A DNA stretch of 20,756 nt, from contig CAISGS010000173.1 of NCBI GenBank assembly GCA_903884915.1, forward strand, positions 1 through 20,756. Reading direction: 5' to 3'. The notes below the pieces were generated by a model. It was not told the origin of the DNA, did not search any database, and was given only the letters and a program-made list of their open reading frames with translations. Source of the stretch: an uncultured Caulobacteraceae bacterium (GTDB lineage Bacteria; Pseudomonadota; Alphaproteobacteria; Caulobacterales; Caulobacteraceae). Below, piece after piece: positions 1 to 8,566 of the stretch (position 1 is the stretch's first letter; each line of letters opens with the position of its first letter). The position numbers and the translations under genes are program-made.

Positions 1-1962
1 CTTAGCCACATTGCCAAGGTCGCTATAGTCTTCGAAGCGGCCGGCAAGTTGAAGCTCGACATTGCGCGCCAGCGGCACACCCATTTCAGGCGAAATCACA
101 GGCACGGCAAACTCAACATAGGCCGAGGTGACCTTGCGTTGGCCCTTGGTATCCGGAGAAGGACTGGTGCCGACCAGATCGCTGCCATAGGCCACCTTAG
201 TCACCGAGTTGGTATAGGTGATGGTGCCATCGACACGGGCGTCGCGGTCATCTTTCTGGGTTTCACGGCGATATTCAACGCCAGCAGCCACACCCACCGA
301 ACCGCCCGGAAGGGCAAAGAGGTCGGCCTTGGAGACGCGGAAATCGGCTGAACCCAAGGTGCTGGTGCTTTCGCGGGTTGTGCGGACGCGAATAGCATCA
401 AGGGCGGTCTTGTTACTGACTGCACCATCACCGAGGCTCGGCTGAGCGACATTGCCGCCATTGAAGGGGTTGTAGGCGTCAGCGCTCGACAGGCCGATTT
501 GCTGTTGTAGCGCCGTCGCGCTGATACCGTCAGAAATATCCTTGGCCTTGGCTTGCGAATAGAAGGCGGCGCTTTCCCACTTAAAGCCAAACCGCTCGCC
601 CTTCAGGCCAATCAAGAAACGGTTCTGGTTGTTTTCAACATCGACGCGCGAGGGGCCCGCATCCGCAAAGGCATAGCTGGTCAGCGTGACGGCGAGGCCG
701 CCAACTGGCGCTGTGGTGCCCGCGATCCGATTTGGATTGGCTACGCCGTTAAGGGTGGTTGGGCCGAAGGGGTTGTAATAGCTGGTCACCGGGGCGGTAA
801 TGACCTGAGCCGATGTGGTTGCGACGGGGGCCTGCAAAGAGGAGGTCTTGGCATTGTAAAAGCCAACCTCGGTGAAGGCCGTGATCTGGTCGGTGACCTG
901 ATAGTTACCGGTCAAGAAGAGGTTGGTGCGCTTGACTTCAGGCATGACCGATAGGCCAAGAGCGGAATTGTCAAAGCGTAGATTGCGGTCTTCGGCGGAC
1001 GTCGCCGGTGCGCCGCTTTGAAGGCAGATGCCATTGCCAAGACCGACCAAGCAGCCCGGATTGGTCGTGGGCTGAATGTGGAAGGCCCCGCCGGTGCTGG
1101 TGATTAGGCTGGTGCCGACCCGAACAGCCGACGCGGCTGTAAAGCTGCCCCATGGGGTGGTGGTAGACCGGCCATCGACAGAGGTGGCTCCGTCAAAACG
1201 GGTTCCGGCAAAGAGAGCGCGGCGATCAGAGGAGGTGGTGAAGTCTTGGTTGGTCGAATTTAGCGCTGTGCGTTCATTATAGTTGAAAAAGGCGGTCAGA
1301 TTGCCCCGGTCGAAATTGTGGCCCCAAAGACCGTTGATGCCCGTTTCCGACATGTCGGTGCCTTCAGCCGAGCCATATTGAGCCTCGACCTGAAAACCGT
1401 CAAAGTTGGACTTCAGCACCGTATTGACCACACCAGCCACCGCGTCCGCACCATAGATGGCGGCGGCACCGTCCCGCAGCACTTCGAGGCGCTTAAGACC
1501 AGTCGTGGGGATGGCATTGGTATTGTAGGTCAAGGTCGGAACCAGGCTCAGACCATCGGCCTGGCTGGTGGGGTGGTTGACCACGCGGCGGCCATTGAGC
1601 AGGACCAGTGTATTGCCTGAACCTAGGTTGCGAAGGTTCACCGAACCAATATCGCCGCGCGCAGAGTTGCTGCTGCCGGGCAGGTAGGATGAGTTATAGT
1701 TGACGTCGCCCATTTGCGGGATCGAACGAAACAGATCATCGCCCGAGATGGCGGCAATGGCCTTGATCTGCTCGTCACCAATGACCGAAACGGGCAAGGC
1801 TGCGGTGAGCTTGGCGCCTTCAATGCGCGAGCCGACAACAATGATTTCGTCGATCGGTGCCGACTTGGCCTCTTGGGCGAGAGCAGAATGGCTCCAGCCT
1901 GTACAGATCGCCGTCGTTGCAAAAATGATGGCGCGCAGATTTGCGCTTGGCGTGTAAGTCAT
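1..1962 (-). CDS. TonB-dependent receptor, partial (C-terminus beyond window start)
   Basis: Outer-membrane, TonB/ExbBD-energised importer; substrate not recognisable. I translated the minus strand from an ATG at 1962 and it stays open for 654 codons to base 1, so the end of the barrel is missing. A signal peptide covers residues 1-30 (hydrophobic core AIIFATTAIC, cleavage after SALAQ). A TonB-box-like stretch IDEIIVVGSR follows at 37-46. The plug carries NLRNLGSGNTLVLLNGRR (about 109-126) and LEVLRDGAAAIYGADAVAGV, the pattern of the large sphingomonad/Caulobacter receptor group. The rest is barrel-like, with alternating aromatic and polar residues. The start is supported by AGGGG six bases upstream. 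It lies 99 bp downstream of the secreted amidohydrolase on the same strand, so the two may be co-transcribed and the enzyme may act on the imported compound or a precursor. Confidence 0.93.
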   Translation of the reverse strand, partial: MTYTPSANLRAIIFATTAICTGWSHSALAQEAKSAPIDEIIVVGSRIEGAKLTAALPVSVIGDEQIKAIAAISGDDLFRSIPQMGDVNYNSSYLPGSSNSARGDIGSVNLRNLGSGNTLVLLNGRRVVNHPTSQADGLSLVPTLTYNTNAIPTTGLKRLEVLRDGAAAIYGADAVAGVVNTVLKSNFDGFQVEAQYGSAEGTDMSETGINGLWGHNFDRGNLTAFFNYNERTALNSTNQDFTTSSDRRALFAGTRFDGATSVDGRSTTTPWGSFTAASAVRVGTSLITSTGGAFHIQPTTNPGCLVGLGNGICLQSGAPATSAEDRNLRFDNSALGLSVMPEVKRTNLFLTGNYQVTDQITAFTEVGFYNAKTSSLQAPVATTSAQVITAPVTSYYNPFGPTTLNGVANPNRIAGTTAPVGGLAVTLTSYAFADAGPSRVDVENNQNRFLIGLKGERFGFKWESAAFYSQAKAKDISDGISATALQQQIGLSSADAYNPFNGGNVAQPSLGDGAVSNKTALDAIRVRTTRESTSTLGSADFRVSKADLFALPGGSVGVAAGVEYRRETQKDDRDARVDGTITYTNSVTKVAYGSDLVGTSPSPDTKGQRKVTSAYVEFAVPVISPEMGVPLARNVELQLAGRFEDYSDLGNVAK

Positions 1963-2061
1963 AGTGATCCCCTGAAAGTCACGTGGTCTATGCTGCGGCC
2001 TGCCCCCTCGGCACCCGCACTGTCGCGATTTTGTCGCAAAATACCGAGATAAGGTTCGATA

Positions 2062-3831
2062 TCAATAGAAAGTCACATTATCGAGTTCAAACCAGACCTT
2101 CTGCCCTGCGGGCCGCGTGGCGGTGATCTGAAGGGCTGTTACGTCATCACCAGTCCAGGCCGAGCGACCCTTCAGGGCTGCAAAGGGCACCTTAATGGTG
2201 CGCCACTGTTCGTTGGCGCTAATGGTCTCGTTCCAACTGCCGCCGGTCCCGTCAAACTCAACACTATAGGCCCCTTGTCCCCGAACATCGATTTGAACGC
2301 CGGTAAAGCTGCGAATATCCATCGGTTGAATGGCACCGCGCGACAGGGGCAAGGTTACCCCAGCAACGGGGGCGGATTTGACCGACATCCGTGCGGAGAC
2401 GCTCAGGCCATGTCCACCGTCTGGACGGGCAAAGACCTGACTAACCTCGACAGTGCGATCCATACCGCCATCAAATTCGTCGGTCCGCAGCGTATCCAAC
2501 TGTGTGCGGCCATCTTGGCGCTCAAAATCATCGATCAGAGGCGTGGTCAGCTTTACCGAGGTCAGGGTCTTGGCCACATTGGCGACCATGGGCGGCGCGC
2601 CGGTGCCAAAGACTAAACGACCATCGAGGAACACGCGGTCGATTTTGCGAATATCTGAAATCACTTTCCAAGGCTCGCCCTTGATCAGCACCATATCGGC
2701 GCGCATTCCCGGCGCAATCACGCCGCGGTCAGCAGATTGGCCGATGAGGCGCGCGCTAGCCGATGTGCCCGCAACCAAGGCTTCAGTTGGTGTGAGGCCC
2801 GCGCGGACCAACAGTTCCATCTCCCGAAGGGTAGAAACGCCGTGGGGCGTGCCGGGCATGCCTGCATCGGTCCCAAGACCGATCGTCACGCCGGCATCGT
2901 GCAAAATCTTGACGTTCGCCAGCGCAATATCAAACTTTTTGAATGAGGCTGCGTAGCGAGGATCATTGGCGTCCTTGGCTGATTGGCCAAATTTTGTCGG
3001 CTCATAGACCGCCAAGGTTGGGGTAATGCTGGTTCCCCCAGCCTTGATTGCGGCGACAGATGCCGGGTCTAAAAGGCGGTCCTGAATAGCGTGGGTAATC
3101 ACATCGACCTTGGCCTTGCCGGCTACAGCGCCCCGGTCGGCGGTGACTGTGTGGGTCAGGACCTTGAGGTTATACTTGTGGGCCGTTTCAACGACCGCCG
3201 ACAGGGTGGTGACGTCCATGCTGGTATTGTCTGGGGCCACGCCATAGCGCCAACCATCGGCAAAGGTCTTGATGAGGTCTGGGCGATAGGCGATCAGGCT
3301 TTCTACGGCCAAGCGCGCGGCATCTGGGGTATTGACCCATTTGGTAGTTGCGGTATCGGCCCAGTCGGCACCGTGGCCTCCGGGGGTAGAAATCCGGGCG
3401 GCAAAGTTCACGTGCGGGGCTACGATGGCTGCGAGCCAGGCCCGGCGCGGCGCATAGGACTCCGGCGCCGCGTTGAAATCATCGACCGTGGTGACGCCCG
3501 ATGAGAGGTAGGCCTCAGCAATTTGAGGCGTTGTGGACGGCACGCCTGCAGGCGTCCAATGGGTGTGAAGATCGATAAAGCCGGGCAGGAGGGCTTGGCC
3601 CTCGGCCTTGATGATCTCAGCGCCGCGCGGGGCCTTAATGTTGGGTCCAACCGCTGCGATCTTGCCATCGGTGATGATGACGTTTGCCTTGACGGGAGCC
3701 GCTCCTGTGCCATCGAACACGGTCGCACCCATGATGGCTATGGTGTGAGAAGGGGCGGGCGCTGCCGCTGAGCATAAGAAGGCCAGAGCGGTGACCAAGG
3801 CGAGGCTGGATCGGTTCAAAAGGCGTGACAT
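2062..3831 (-). CDS. Secreted amidohydrolase with C-terminal CIA30-like domain
   Basis: Metal-dependent hydrolase of the amidohydrolase superfamily (imidazolonepropionase/prolidase-like branch), 589 aa, probably periplasmic. Residues 1-25 form a signal peptide. The TIM barrel shows HTH at 89-91, the putative metal-bridging Lys in LIKTF (188), metal His in VLTHT (227) and VITHA (247), and catalytic Asp in GTDAG (322). The composite beta-sandwich is visible at the ends (GKIAAVGPNI near 56-65; GMRADMVLIKG near 375-385). After about residue 430 comes a separate region beginning PLIDDFE and ending VWFELDNVTFY, which resembles the CIA30/NADH-ubiquinone intermediate-associated beta-sandwich, a galactose-binding-like fold. 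Family members cleave amides, dipeptides or cyclic amides; the substrate here cannot be named. The nearby TonB receptor downstream suggests linked uptake and hydrolysis. Confidence 0.9.
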   Translation of the reverse strand: MSRLLNRSSLALVTALAFLCSAAAPAPSHTIAIMGATVFDGTGAAPVKANVIITDGKIAAVGPNIKAPRGAEIIKAEGQALLPGFIDLHTHWTPAGVPSTTPQIAEAYLSSGVTTVDDFNAAPESYAPRRAWLAAIVAPHVNFAARISTPGGHGADWADTATTKWVNTPDAARLAVESLIAYRPDLIKTFADGWRYGVAPDNTSMDVTTLSAVVETAHKYNLKVLTHTVTADRGAVAGKAKVDVITHAIQDRLLDPASVAAIKAGGTSITPTLAVYEPTKFGQSAKDANDPRYAASFKKFDIALANVKILHDAGVTIGLGTDAGMPGTPHGVSTLREMELLVRAGLTPTEALVAGTSASARLIGQSADRGVIAPGMRADMVLIKGEPWKVISDIRKIDRVFLDGRLVFGTGAPPMVANVAKTLTSVKLTTPLIDDFERQDGRTQLDTLRTDEFDGGMDRTVEVSQVFARPDGGHGLSVSARMSVKSAPVAGVTLPLSRGAIQPMDIRSFTGVQIDVRGQGAYSVEFDGTGGSWNETISANEQWRTIKVPFAALKGRSAWTGDDVTALQITATRPAGQKVWFELDNVTFY

Positions 3832-4128
3832 TCAGGCGTGTTCCTCATTCGGCAAGGCGGATGCATCACCGCTTGGCGCGTCTTAACCCCCACTTTGAGC
3901 GAAATTGGCCGGAGAGATCAAATCTAATCGGGCGTGAGGGCTCAGCGAATTCACTATGCAAACGAGGCGTCGACAAACACTCAAACTTTCGTTTCAGTGA
4001 GACCGAAGAAAGCGGGCTGACCATGACGCCGAAGGGTCCCGACCTGAGGAACACCAAATCTAGGCTGGCTTGATAACCCCGTTCATAGCGCGTATCGTAG
4101 CCACATTGTATTACATATGAGGTCAGTC
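3832..4128. other. Intergenic region before mazEF
   Basis: About 300 bases separate the amidohydrolase start (minus strand) from mazE (plus strand). Short reading frames exist on both strands, but they lack a ribosome-binding site, a recognisable domain or a plausible composition, and I do not call them genes. The only signals seen are the mazEF promoter at 4070-4098 and a small dyad TGTA-T-TACA at about 4107-4115, just upstream of mazE, which could be an autoregulatory site. The minus-strand amidohydrolase promoter must also lie here, but I could not place it. Confidence 0.5.
4070..4098 (+). promoter_or_regulatory. Probable sigma70-type promoter of mazEF
   Basis: TTGATA (4070-4075; 5 of 6 to TTGACA) and TATCGT (4093-4098; 4 of 6 to TATAAT) are separated by exactly 17 bases. 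Transcription would begin near 4105, giving a leader of about 24 bases before the preferred mazE start at 4129. The small dyad TGTATTACA directly downstream fits the usual autorepression of such pairs by the antitoxin, but that is inference. Confidence 0.5.
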
Positions 4129-4398
4129 ATGGGCGTCGTCACACATTTGAAGAAGTCAGGTAATAGCCAAGCCTTTCACGTGCCCAAGGCATTTGCTACC
4201 GCGCATAATCTAGATATCTCGGCGCGGTTCTCCATGGAGTATAGGGCCGGGAAGATCATTATCGAGGCTCTGCCGGACCTTATCGATAAGGCTTCGGACG
4301 AAAGCGCCATGGTCGAGATGATGCTGGCTGACTTTACACCTGAGAATGCGAACAAGGACCTTCTGAAAGGTCCGGCCAAGGGTAAGGAACTCTTGTGA
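4129..4398 (+). CDS. mazE: MazE-type antitoxin (AbrB/SpoVT fold)
   Basis: DNA-binding antitoxin that neutralises the MazF-like protein encoded immediately downstream and usually represses its own operon. The 89-residue product has the swapped-hairpin N-terminus typical of MazE: VTHLKKSGNSQAFHVPK at about 4-20, then a short second strand pair (AGKIIIEALPD, 40-50). The acidic, probably disordered tail (51-89) would wrap the toxin. An ATG 12 bases upstream (4117) is in frame, but GAGG at 4119-4122 sits six bases before 4129 and decides for the later start. The stop codon overlaps the toxin start by GTGA, implying translational coupling. Family assignment is strong; the pairing is supported by adjacency. 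Confidence 0.87.
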   Translation: MGVVTHLKKSGNSQAFHVPKAFATAHNLDISARFSMEYRAGKIIIEALPDLIDKASDESAMVEMMLADFTPENANKDLLKGPAKGKELL

Positions 4399-4775
4399 CT
4401 GATAGTGCCGACGTCTACTTGCCGGACGAAGGTCACATCGTACTTATGAATTTTGGTCCGGTTGAGGGCCATGAACAGGATGGTGAGCGCCCTGGGATTG
4501 TTCTTTCCTCTAAGGCCTTCAACAAATCTGATCTTATGCTGTGTGTGCCGATGACGACAAAGGGCCGGGGATTTGCCTGGGAAGTGGCTATTAAGTCCTA
4601 CCAGGCCGAGAAGAACAGCGTCGCTATCACAACTCAGATCAATTGCATGGACTGGCGTGCGCGCGGTGCCAAATATCTCGGCAAGGTCACTCAGGCGGAG
4701 CTATTTCATATTCGCCATAATGTGAAGCTCTTCGTGGGCCACACACCAGTGGGTTACAAGCCGACAGCGAAGTGA
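4395..4775 (+). CDS. mazF: MazF/PemK-family toxin (endoribonuclease)
   Basis: Ribosome-independent, sequence-specific mRNA interferase; 126 aa, the normal family length. The N-terminal strand GHIVLMNFGP (13-22) and the loop GHEQDGERPGIVLSS (25-39) form the hallmark MazF motif, with the conserved Arg in GERP. LMLCVPMTTKGRG supplies the conserved Thr/Ser region, and the C-terminal part contains AITTQINCMDW, equivalent to the usual strand that packs on the dimer partner. Translation starts at GTG (4395), overlapping the mazE stop, with AAGGA six bases upstream. No active-site loss is evident, so the toxin looks intact. The recognised RNA sequence cannot be read from the protein. Confidence 0.9.
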   Translation: MTDSADVYLPDEGHIVLMNFGPVEGHEQDGERPGIVLSSKAFNKSDLMLCVPMTTKGRGFAWEVAIKSYQAEKNSVAITTQINCMDWRARGAKYLGKVTQAELFHIRHNVKLFVGHTPVGYKPTAK

Positions 4776-4781
4776 ATCATG

Positions 4782-4842
4782 AAGGCCTAAGACAGCCGCC
4801 CGCATCTGATCCAAATGCGAGCGGCAGGGGCTAAGGCCTTTT
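4782..4842. terminator. Bidirectional hairpin terminator between mazF and nitroreductase
   Basis: Inner stem GCCGCCCGCAT (4795-4805) pairs with ATGCGAGCGGC (4815-4825), one mismatch, 9-base loop. An outer stem AAGGCCT (4782-4788) pairs with AGGCCTT (4834-4840). A short T run follows on the plus strand (4839-4842). It sits between two convergent genes, so it probably ends both transcripts. Confidence 0.72.
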
Positions 4843-4846
4843 AGAA

Positions 4847-5494
4847 TTACGCGACTTCAGTGATGAATTGGTCGCGCGGGCGGCGGACCTTTTCAAGATT
4901 AACCAGCCAGTCGCCTTCGGGTTGGCGATAGCCCAGCGGTAGGATCACAACGCTGCGAAGGCCGCGTGCGCCAAGGCCCAAGATCTCATCAAGCGCATTG
5001 CCATCGAAACCTTCCATCGGGGTGCTATCGACCTCTTCGAAAGCCGCCGCGATCATGGCAGCCGATAGGCCGATATAGGCTTGGCGGGCGGCATGTTGAA
5101 AATTGGCTTCGGCTGTCCGCGTTGGATAGGTGGCTAGCAGCATTTGGCGATAGTTTTCCCAGCCTTCGTTCTTAAAGCCGCGGACATCGTTGGTCAGGTC
5201 AAACATGTGGTTGATGCGCTCGGGCGTATAGTTGTCCCAAGCGGCGAAGACGAGCAGGTGCGAGCCCTCAGTCACCTGAGCCTGGTTCCAAGCGATGGGT
5301 TGGATACGGGCGCGCACCTCGGCGCTGGTGACCACGATAATCTCATAGGGCTGCAGGCCACTAGAGGTGGGGGCCAGACGGGCTGCTTCCAAAATGCGCT
5401 CGACCTTATCTTGCGACACGGTCTTGGAAGGGTCCATCTTTTTGGTGGCATAACGCCAATTGAGGCTATCGATCAGCGGGGAGGGCGTGGTCAT
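4847..5494 (-). CDS. NAD(P)H-dependent nitroreductase/oxidoreductase (NfsB-like)
   Basis: Cytoplasmic FMN-dependent enzyme that reduces nitroaromatics, quinones or similar acceptors with NAD(P)H. The 215-aa product matches the family in length. NWRYATKKMDPSK (12-24) is the usual FMN-phosphate-binding N-terminus, APTSSGLQPYEIIVV (41-55) the conserved FMN/dimer segment, and GLGARGLRSVVILPLGYR near the C-terminus the glycine-rich FMN-binding part. The frame stays open upstream to a TTG at 5581, but that extension is unlike the family and has no good ribosome-binding site; I prefer the ATG at 5494. It lies 96 bp downstream of the amidohydrolase-2 gene on the same strand, so it may share its transcript. 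The physiological acceptor is unknown. Confidence 0.87.
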   Translation of the reverse strand: MTTPSPLIDSLNWRYATKKMDPSKTVSQDKVERILEAARLAPTSSGLQPYEIIVVTSAEVRARIQPIAWNQAQVTEGSHLLVFAAWDNYTPERINHMFDLTNDVRGFKNEGWENYRQMLLATYPTRTAEANFQHAARQAYIGLSAAMIAAAFEEVDSTPMEGFDGNALDEILGLGARGLRSVVILPLGYRQPEGDWLVNLEKVRRPRDQFITEVA

Positions 5495-5590
5495 GGCGTC
5501 GGCTTTGTCCTTAGGGTTCAGTAGATGGCCGCCCCTATAGCACTGCTTGATCCGATGATCTTCCCGCGATTGAAACGCCAAACCCGAATT

Positions 5591-6772
5591 TCAGGCAGCC
5601 GCCCGCGACGCCACGTCATGAAGGGCAGGATCCAGACCCGCGCCCATCATGTCGATGAAATTGTCTCTGAAAAACCGGCGTTTGATGCGCTCGTCCAGGC
5701 CTTCAAGACTATCATTAAACCGCTTTAGCGGGTTGCGACCGCCTTCGACATGGGGAAAATCGGATGAGAAGAGGATCATCTCTTCACCTGAATTTTCGAT
5801 GATCCAGCGTGTGTCTTCATGCGGGTAGGGCGTGACGCGCAATTGGCGGCGCAAGATCTCGCTGGGCTTGCCCGACAGGGTCTGAAGCCGCTCTTCCTTG
5901 CCAAAGGCTGCAACGCCAGAATCCAAAAATTTCATCAGGCTGGGTAGCCATGAGGCCCCCAGTTCAATGGCGCCAAATTTGAGATTTGGAAAACGATCAA
6001 AGACGCCATCAATGACGAGGGCAGAAAGGGTCTGCCAGACGCTGAGGGGAATGGACATGAAGCTTAGAGACGTGAAGTTCTCATTGCCGCCGTGGAAATC
6101 TTTGACGTAAGGAAGCCCGTTTTCCAGATAGGCGTTCTGCATCTTTTCTTCGCCGCCGACGTGGAAAAGGATCGGCACGCCGGCCTCCTGAGCCAGCGCC
6201 CATAGGGCGTCAAGCTCGCGGTGGCTGGGTGAAAAGCCAGCCGGATGGCGCGATGGGATCATCAAGGCCTTAGCCCCAAGGCGCAGGGCTTCAAGCGCAA
6301 TTTGAGGTGCGCGGGCTCGGTCAATCAGCGGCACATAGCCGGTGGCCAGAAGGCGGCGATCGACCGAGCAAAATTCGGTCATCATGCGGTTGTGGGCGCG
6401 CGCCGCCTCAATCGACAGCTCAATCTCCCCCATCTGTTCGAGGCCAAAATTACTCAAGCAGGATGTTGTAAAGACCAGTTGCGAGGCAAAGCCCAGATGA
6501 TCGAGCGCTGCGACCCGATCTTGGCTGCGAAAAGACCCTAGTGCCGCATGGTTTTTGCGCAGGAGGATATTGGCCTCGGCACCGGCCCGAAATTCTGGAT
6601 CATCATGCTGGGCAGCGGCATTGGCGAAATATTCAAACAGCTTACTTCCCGCGCTCGTCTTTTCGACAAAGGCCGCGCGATATTTTGGGTCAATGAAACT
6701 GTTGAGCGCACCCGGCAGCTCCATAATATGGCTGTCAGCGTCGTGAATGGTCTGTCCTTCGACATAGGCCAT
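5591..6772 (-). CDS. Amidohydrolase-2 family protein (ACMSD/decarboxylase-like)
   Basis: TIM-barrel metal enzyme of the amidohydrolase-2 family, which includes aminocarboxymuconate-semialdehyde and hydroxybenzoate decarboxylases and related hydrolases. The product is 393 aa with no signal peptide. DADSHIME (11-18) replaces the classical HxH motif, as in many family members; the metal His is in ILFHVGG (204), an acidic position is in AIELGASW (270), and the catalytic Asp is in LFSSDFPHVEGG (338). The start at 6772 has an excellent ribosome-binding site, GGGAGG six bases upstream. It is followed by the nitroreductase gene and faces the CehA-like gene across a 180-bp divergent promoter region. 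An aromatic or cyclic catabolic role is plausible but not shown. Confidence 0.88.
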   Translation of the reverse strand: MAYVEGQTIHDADSHIMELPGALNSFIDPKYRAAFVEKTSAGSKLFEYFANAAAQHDDPEFRAGAEANILLRKNHAALGSFRSQDRVAALDHLGFASQLVFTTSCLSNFGLEQMGEIELSIEAARAHNRMMTEFCSVDRRLLATGYVPLIDRARAPQIALEALRLGAKALMIPSRHPAGFSPSHRELDALWALAQEAGVPILFHVGGEEKMQNAYLENGLPYVKDFHGGNENFTSLSFMSIPLSVWQTLSALVIDGVFDRFPNLKFGAIELGASWLPSLMKFLDSGVAAFGKEERLQTLSGKPSEILRRQLRVTPYPHEDTRWIIENSGEEMILFSSDFPHVEGGRNPLKRFNDSLEGLDERIKRRFFRDNFIDMMGAGLDPALHDVASRAAA

Positions 6773-6952
6773 GGTTAGCCTCCCTAGCGGCTCGTTCTAT
6801 TTGCCCTATTGCGAACCATTCGTGATCTATCGTCAAGGACCCTTGGCATCCGCTTCTGTTTGTCAGGGGCTTAACGGGGTGGCCCGTTCCACTGTCACAA
6901 GATTAACGCACCTTGCGGCTAGTTTTGGCTGTAGGATACCGGAGCTTTAGCA

Positions 6953-8527
6953 ATGCGCGATTTGAGCACGACAAGGTTGGATGATGATTATCCAACGGCC
7001 TCTTCACCCATGGGAAGTCTTTGCCGTATTGCGCTAGTGGGTGCCCTTTTAAGCTTAGGCATGTCTGGAACCGCCAGTGGACATGGTCGCCACCCATCGC
7101 CTAAGCCAAGCGCTGCCCAGACGCCGGCACCGAAACAAGACACTCGAACTGGACCAAGATGGCTTGCAGGCGACCATCATATTCACAGCCGCTATAGTGT
7201 GGGTTTAGATATGAAAACGACCCCGCCGACCCCGATTTTGGGCAGTGATGCGGTCTATCCGATTACCACCAACGCCGCGATGGCGCGGCACTATGGCCTG
7301 AGTTGGATGGTCGCGACAGACCATGGCGGACCAAACCATAGCAAAATCAATCACGATTTTGCCTACCCAGAGCTACTTCAATCGCGCGCTGCGGTACCAG
7401 AGGTCATTCAGTTTTTTGGGATGGAGCTTAACTCTCCGGCCGCTGACCATAGCAGCGTGGTTATTCCTTACGGGGCCGACGAGGCTGAACGCCTGCGCGC
7501 TATCGAGTTTAAGTTTGATTCCCGGGAGATATTTCCAAGCCCTGAGGCGCGCAATCAAGAATCTGCCATGATTTCAGCACTTGAGTTTATGAACAGGCAG
7601 ACCCCTAAGCCCGTTCTGTTCGCACATCATCCATCGCGATCAGCGACTGGAATGGGCCAGTACGGACTGACGACACCCCAAGAGCTTCGCAGTTGGAATG
7701 ACGTCGCGCCCCAAGTTGCAATTGGAATGGAAGGCGCGCCAGGTCATCAGGCCGGCAGTTTGACCCGTCCAAAGCTTGGGCTGACCGCAGCGCCTGGCAC
7801 CGCACCAAGGGAAAATGCTCGCGGCAGTTATAACAGATCCCCAACCTTGGGCGGGTTTGACCAAATGACGGCCCAAGTTGGCGGCCTTTGGGATTCCCTA
7901 TTGGGTGAGGGGCGTCGATGGTGGATCACGGCGACATCGGATTCCCACGTGCATTATAGTGAGGGTGGCACCGATTTTTGGCCTGGCGAATATTCAAAAA
8001 CATACGTGTTCGCTGACAAAACACCGGAATCGATTATCTCAAGCCTGCGGGCGGGCAAGATCTTTGTAACCACAGGCGACTTGATTTCAGAACTCGATGT
8101 CTCCGTTAAAGCTGTTGGTTCGAGCGCTCGAGCAACGATGGGCGAGACCCTAACAGCCAAAATTGGTGATGATGTTGACGTGACCATTCGTTTTTTGGAC
8201 GACAATAACCAAGACGGCAAAACCAAAAATCCGCACGTTGCACGCGTCGATTTGATTAGGGGTGAGGTTACAGGGGCTGTTTCGGATAAGGCGGTTGACC
8301 GAAATCCAACCACCCGTGTTGAAGCGCGATTTACACCAAGCCATTGGTCTCAGGTTGGAGATCATACGGTCATCACCTACCGCATACGGAATGTGATGAA
8401 GAATACGTATATTCGCGTCCGTGGGACCAACACCGCCGAACTGGAGCCGCAGCCAGACCCCAAAGATGAGGATCCTTGGAGCGATCTTTGGTTTTACTCA
8501 AATCCGATCTTCATATCGGTGAGATGA
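6953..8527 (+). CDS. CehA/McbA-type metallohydrolase (PHP-like domain), exported
   Basis: Putative periplasmic metal-dependent phosphoesterase or ester/carbamate hydrolase; the named relatives CehA and McbA hydrolyse the insecticide carbaryl. The 524-aa product has a hydrophobic export segment (about 23-42) after a hydrophilic N-terminus. PHP-type metal motifs follow in order: GDHHIHSRYS (73-82), ATDHGGP (121-127), GMELNS (156-161, Glu158), FAHHPSR (223-229) and TSDSHVHY (328-335). After residue about 380 lies a beta-rich C-terminal region. GGAG eight bases before 6953 supports this start; an internal Met at residue 20 would give a more typical signal peptide. The true substrate is unknown; carbamate activity would be speculation. 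Confidence 0.86.
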   Translation: MRDLSTTRLDDDYPTASSPMGSLCRIALVGALLSLGMSGTASGHGRHPSPKPSAAQTPAPKQDTRTGPRWLAGDHHIHSRYSVGLDMKTTPPTPILGSDAVYPITTNAAMARHYGLSWMVATDHGGPNHSKINHDFAYPELLQSRAAVPEVIQFFGMELNSPAADHSSVVIPYGADEAERLRAIEFKFDSREIFPSPEARNQESAMISALEFMNRQTPKPVLFAHHPSRSATGMGQYGLTTPQELRSWNDVAPQVAIGMEGAPGHQAGSLTRPKLGLTAAPGTAPRENARGSYNRSPTLGGFDQMTAQVGGLWDSLLGEGRRWWITATSDSHVHYSEGGTDFWPGEYSKTYVFADKTPESIISSLRAGKIFVTTGDLISELDVSVKAVGSSARATMGETLTAKIGDDVDVTIRFLDDNNQDGKTKNPHVARVDLIRGEVTGAVSDKAVDRNPTTRVEARFTPSHWSQVGDHTVITYRIRNVMKNTYIRVRGTNTAELEPQPDPKDEDPWSDLWFYSNPIFISVR

Positions 8528-8566
8528 ACGAACCTCAAAGCAGGAGCTACTTGCTCGCTTCGTGCT

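Noticed and set aside
2020..2037. CTGTCGC-GATT-TTGTCGC, another 7-4-7 direct repeat resembling a Pho box
   Set aside because: It is oriented on the plus strand, away from the TonB receptor start and into the end of the amidohydrolase gene, and its half-sites end in GC rather than AT/AC; probably chance.
3825..4073. 82-codon plus-strand reading frame before mazE
   Set aside because: It overlaps the amidohydrolase start, has no ribosome-binding site and no recognisable domain; composition looks random.
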